From Chloroflexota bacterium (GTDB taxonomy: Bacteria; Chloroflexota; Dehalococcoidia; SAR202; UBA11138): a stretch of DNA of 5,550 nucleotides. Within the stretch, counting starts at the first letter, position 1. Each line of letters opens with the position of its first letter. The notes beneath the pieces were generated by a model. The model made no database searches. It had not been told where the DNA came from and saw only the letters and a program-made list of their open reading frames with translations. Of the stretch, positions 3,820-5,550 are shown piece by piece. The DNA is taken from assembly GCA_022566975.1 (NCBI GenBank), contig JADFHV010000160.1:1-5550 (forward strand), read 5' to 3'. A program made the position numbers and the translations under genes.

Positions 3820-5190
3820 TTGTTGAAGATCCCAACGCCAAGCAGCATCGCCGCGAGGCCCCAGTTTGCCGCCCTGCGGCATCGGGACTACCGCCACACA
3901 TGGGCCGCCAATATGTTCTCCGGCGCCGCCATGTGGACGATGTTTGTAGCTGTCGGGTGGATGGCGCTCGAGCGGTCCGGCTCGTCGGGCTGGGTTGGAA
4001 TCATCGCCTTCGCGTCCATGATCCCTTTCCTGGTGGTATCGCCCATCGGAGGGTTCATGGCCGACCGGCTGGACCGCCGAAACCTCGGGCTGGCGAGCCT
4101 GGCCGGTAGCACGCTGACGCTGGCGGTGCTGGCGGCCCTGGCCGTGGCCGACGTGGTAGAGCTGTGGCACGTGGCCGTCCTGGTCTTCATGAGCGGGGCC
4201 TTCCGCGCCATCTTCGATCCTACCGTTCAGGCGCTGATCCCCAACCAGGTCCCCCGAGCCGACCTGCTCAACGCCTTTACCCTGAGTGCGGCGACTCGAC
4301 ACGGCGCCAAGCTCATCCTGATCGTGGTGTCGCCTCTTATGGCGCTGGACTTCGTCGGCCTCGAAGGCGTGCTGGTGCTGAGCGCGTTCTTCCAGTTGCT
4401 AGGCGCGTTCCAGATGTTCCGCACCCGCACGGTCTCCAGGGGCGAGAGCGCCCCCGAGCATGGCCTTGCGCGAAGCGTAGTAGACGGGCTTGTCCATATC
4501 TATACGAACCGGACCATCGGCCTGTTCATCGTCCTGGTGGCCTTCCACTGCGCGCTGGTGATGTCGTTTGACTCGATCCTGCCGGTCCTATCGAGGGAGG
4601 AGCTAGGAGCCACCGACGGCTCAATATATGGCTATCTGATCGTGGGGTTCGGCGCGGGCTCCGTTGTCGGCCTCCTTCTTATCGCCGGTATCCGCGAAGA
4701 CGCGCGAAAGGGACAGGTGTTGATGTGGTCGGCCCTGGCGAGTGGGCTCACGCCTATGCTGCTGGCGTTTTCCGGCACCGTGCCTTTGGCCATCGCGGCC
4801 AGCGCAACGATGGGGGCCTCCCAGGCAACGTTCATGGCGCTGACCAACACCTACGTCCAGACGGTCGTGCCGGACCGTCTGAGGGGGCGGATCGCCAGCC
4901 TCTATACGCTGCACGCGGGGGGCGTCATGGCGTTCTCGAACCTGGGCTACGGTTTCATGGCCGATGTCTTCTCGGCGCCGCCGATCCTGTTCGTTACGGG
5001 CGCGCTATTCGTCGTGTTTCTCGTGGCGCTGAGCGCCGGACAGCCAGCCCTCCGGAGGGTCTATCGGACCGGCGAGGTGGTGGTGGCGGTTGAGCCGGGT
5101 GGCCGGGAAACCGCGGAGAGCGGAGAGGGCGCCGAGATTCTGGCGAATGAATTATCTGTATCTCCGCGGTCTCAGCGTTCTCAGCGGTAG
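3820..5190 (+). CDS. MFS transporter, MFS_3 (EntS-like) type; substrate unknown
   Basis: This is an inner-membrane major facilitator superfamily carrier of 456 aa with about 12 predicted helices, probably a proton-driven exporter. The N-terminal FAALRHRDYRHTWAANMFSG (16-35) before helix 1 is typical of MFS_3 exporters. The loop 2-3 motif A reads GGFMADRLDRR (77-87). Helix 4 and its loop read FRAIFDPTVQALIPNQVPR (128-146), another MFS_3 hallmark. A charged linker of about 25 residues after residue 200 separates the two six-helix halves; helix 7 begins near 232. The TTG at 3820 (or 3823) is the only start after an in-frame stop at 3793-3795, and its Shine-Dalgarno is weak. The last 49 residues form a soluble tail ending in an SPR-SQR-SQR repeat and may be unimportant. 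It is likely transcribed from 3768-3776 together with galU, 18 nt downstream. Sequence alone does not reveal the substrate. Confidence 0.9.
   Translation: MLKIPTPSSIAARPQFAALRHRDYRHTWAANMFSGAAMWTMFVAVGWMALERSGSSGWVGIIAFASMIPFLVVSPIGGFMADRLDRRNLGLASLAGSTLTLAVLAALAVADVVELWHVAVLVFMSGAFRAIFDPTVQALIPNQVPRADLLNAFTLSAATRHGAKLILIVVSPLMALDFVGLEGVLVLSAFFQLLGAFQMFRTRTVSRGESAPEHGLARSVVDGLVHIYTNRTIGLFIVLVAFHCALVMSFDSILPVLSREELGATDGSIYGYLIVGFGAGSVVGLLLIAGIREDARKGQVLMWSALASGLTPMLLAFSGTVPLAIAASATMGASQATFMALTNTYVQTVVPDRLRGRIASLYTLHAGGVMAFSNLGYGFMADVFSAPPILFVTGALFVVFLVALSAGQPALRRVYRTGEVVVAVEPGGRETAESGEGAEILANELSVSPRSQRSQR
5110..5187. repeat. Inverted and tandem repeats in the 3' end of the MFS gene
   Basis: ACCGCGGAGA (5110-5119) and TCTCCGCGGT (5161-5170) are a perfect 10-bp inverted repeat with a 41-nt loop. 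Beside the left arm, CGGAGAG is duplicated (5114-5120, 5121-5127). At the right arm three 9-bp units lie in tandem: TCTCCGCGG, TCTCAGCGT and TCTCAGCGG (5161-5187), encoding SPR, SQR and SQR. The codons look repeat-derived, so an intergenic repeat may have extended the reading frame. An RNA hairpin just before galU is also possible. Confidence 0.55.
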
Positions 5191-5208
5191 AATCTCAGAG
5201 AGGCGTAG

Positions 5209-5550
5209 ATGAGAGTTCGCAAGGCGGTGATCCCGGCGGCGGGTTTCGGGACGCGGTTCCTGCCGGCCACCCGGTCCATACCCAAGGTGATGATCCCTGT
5301 GCTGGACAAGCCCGCGATCCACTACGCCGTTGAAGAGGCGGCGCAGGCGGGCATCGAGCACATCGTCTTCGTGATCACCCACGGCCAGGAGGCGACGGGC
5401 CGCTATTTCGACCGGATACCGGAGTTGGAGCACGCGCTGGAGCGACGCGGCGACGACGACATCCTGAAGCAGATGATCGAGATATCGGAGATGGCGGAGA
5501 TCAGCTACGTCTACCAGAAGCAGCAGTTGGGTCTGGGACACGCAGTGCTC
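5209..5550 (+). CDS. galU: UTP--glucose-1-phosphate uridylyltransferase, 5' part
   Basis: GalU makes UDP-glucose from UTP and glucose 1-phosphate in the cytoplasm, feeding cell-envelope polysaccharide, glycolipid and trehalose synthesis. The 114 visible codons reach the right edge, so the gene is incomplete (full-length family members are about 290-300 aa). The N-terminal nucleotide-binding signature is AAGFGTRFLPAT (10-21), followed by IPKVMIPVLDKP (24-35). The family usually has PKEML here; Val27 replaces the Glu. VEEAAQAGIEHIVFV, the FDRIPELEHALE segment and QKQQLGLGHAVL (about 103-114) continue the family pattern. The ATG at 5209 is supported by GAGAGG (5198-5203) with 5-nt spacing. It lies 18 nt after the MFS gene with no intervening promoter or terminator seen, so co-transcription is likely. 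The link with the exporter may be envelope biosynthesis or coincidence. Confidence 0.95.
   Translation, partial: MRVRKAVIPAAGFGTRFLPATRSIPKVMIPVLDKPAIHYAVEEAAQAGIEHIVFVITHGQEATGRYFDRIPELEHALERRGDDDILKQMIEISEMAEISYVYQKQQLGLGHAVL

Noticed and set aside
3523..4302. Long minus-strand open frame (259 codons) opposite the sigma 3' end and the MFS 5' end
   Set aside because: It is antisense to two well-supported genes, its product is rich in Arg, Gly, His and Gln with no recognisable domain, and it crosses the terminator and promoter region.
1..5550. CRISPR array, tRNA, rRNA, transposase or phage genes
   Set aside because: I found no regularly spaced direct repeats of suitable length, no cloverleaf, no ribosomal RNA sequence and no transposase or phage motif.

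Overview
The window is GC-rich bacterial DNA with high G+C at third codon positions and Shine-Dalgarno-led genes. Starts include ATG, TTG and probably GTG. The protein styles (an OmpR-type regulator, a SigB/SigF-type sigma factor, an MFS_3-type exporter, a GalU) and the GC-rich intergenic palindromes suggest an environmental bacterium, perhaps Chloroflexota (Dehalococcoidia/SAR202-like). That placement is an inference from general appearance, not from a marker gene.

Layout. On the minus strand, 1-285 is the 5' part of a small helical hypothetical protein that runs off the window. A second, less certain hypothetical ORF lies at 445-777 on the same strand. From about 778 to 1236 I see no convincing gene; the stretch holds GC-rich hairpins (816-926) and a 41-nt imperfect dyad (1130-1170). 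Everything to the right is on the plus strand: an orphan OmpR/PhoB-type response regulator (1237-2055), a 238-bp leader with a consensus -10 box, an RsbW/SpoIIAB-like anti-sigma protein (2294-2713), a SigB/SigF-type sigma factor (2783-3595) with a terminator hairpin starting at its stop codon, a palindrome-rich spacer with three perfect 10-bp repeats, an extended -10 promoter (3768-3776), an MFS exporter (3820-5190), and the start of galU (5209 to the edge).

How the genes may work together. The anti-sigma/sigma pair resembles the rsbW-sigB core of the general stress response, with two departures. No rsbV-like anti-anti-sigma gene is present, and the RsbW-like protein has lost the N-box asparagine and both glycine-rich nucleotide-binding motifs while keeping the C-terminal motif of the family. 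This suggests an anti-sigma protein that does not work as an ATP-dependent kinase, so the usual phosphorylation-based partner switch probably does not apply. The response regulator just upstream has no histidine kinase partner in view and is a candidate transcriptional input. The MFS gene and galU are 18 nt apart and probably form a separate transcription unit.

Most notable points: the apparently kinase-dead anti-sigma factor, its unusual leader (a perfect Shine-Dalgarno with no gene behind it and a 33-codon overlapping ORF), and a 25-codon ORF with a CxxC pair that bridges the anti-sigma and sigma genes.
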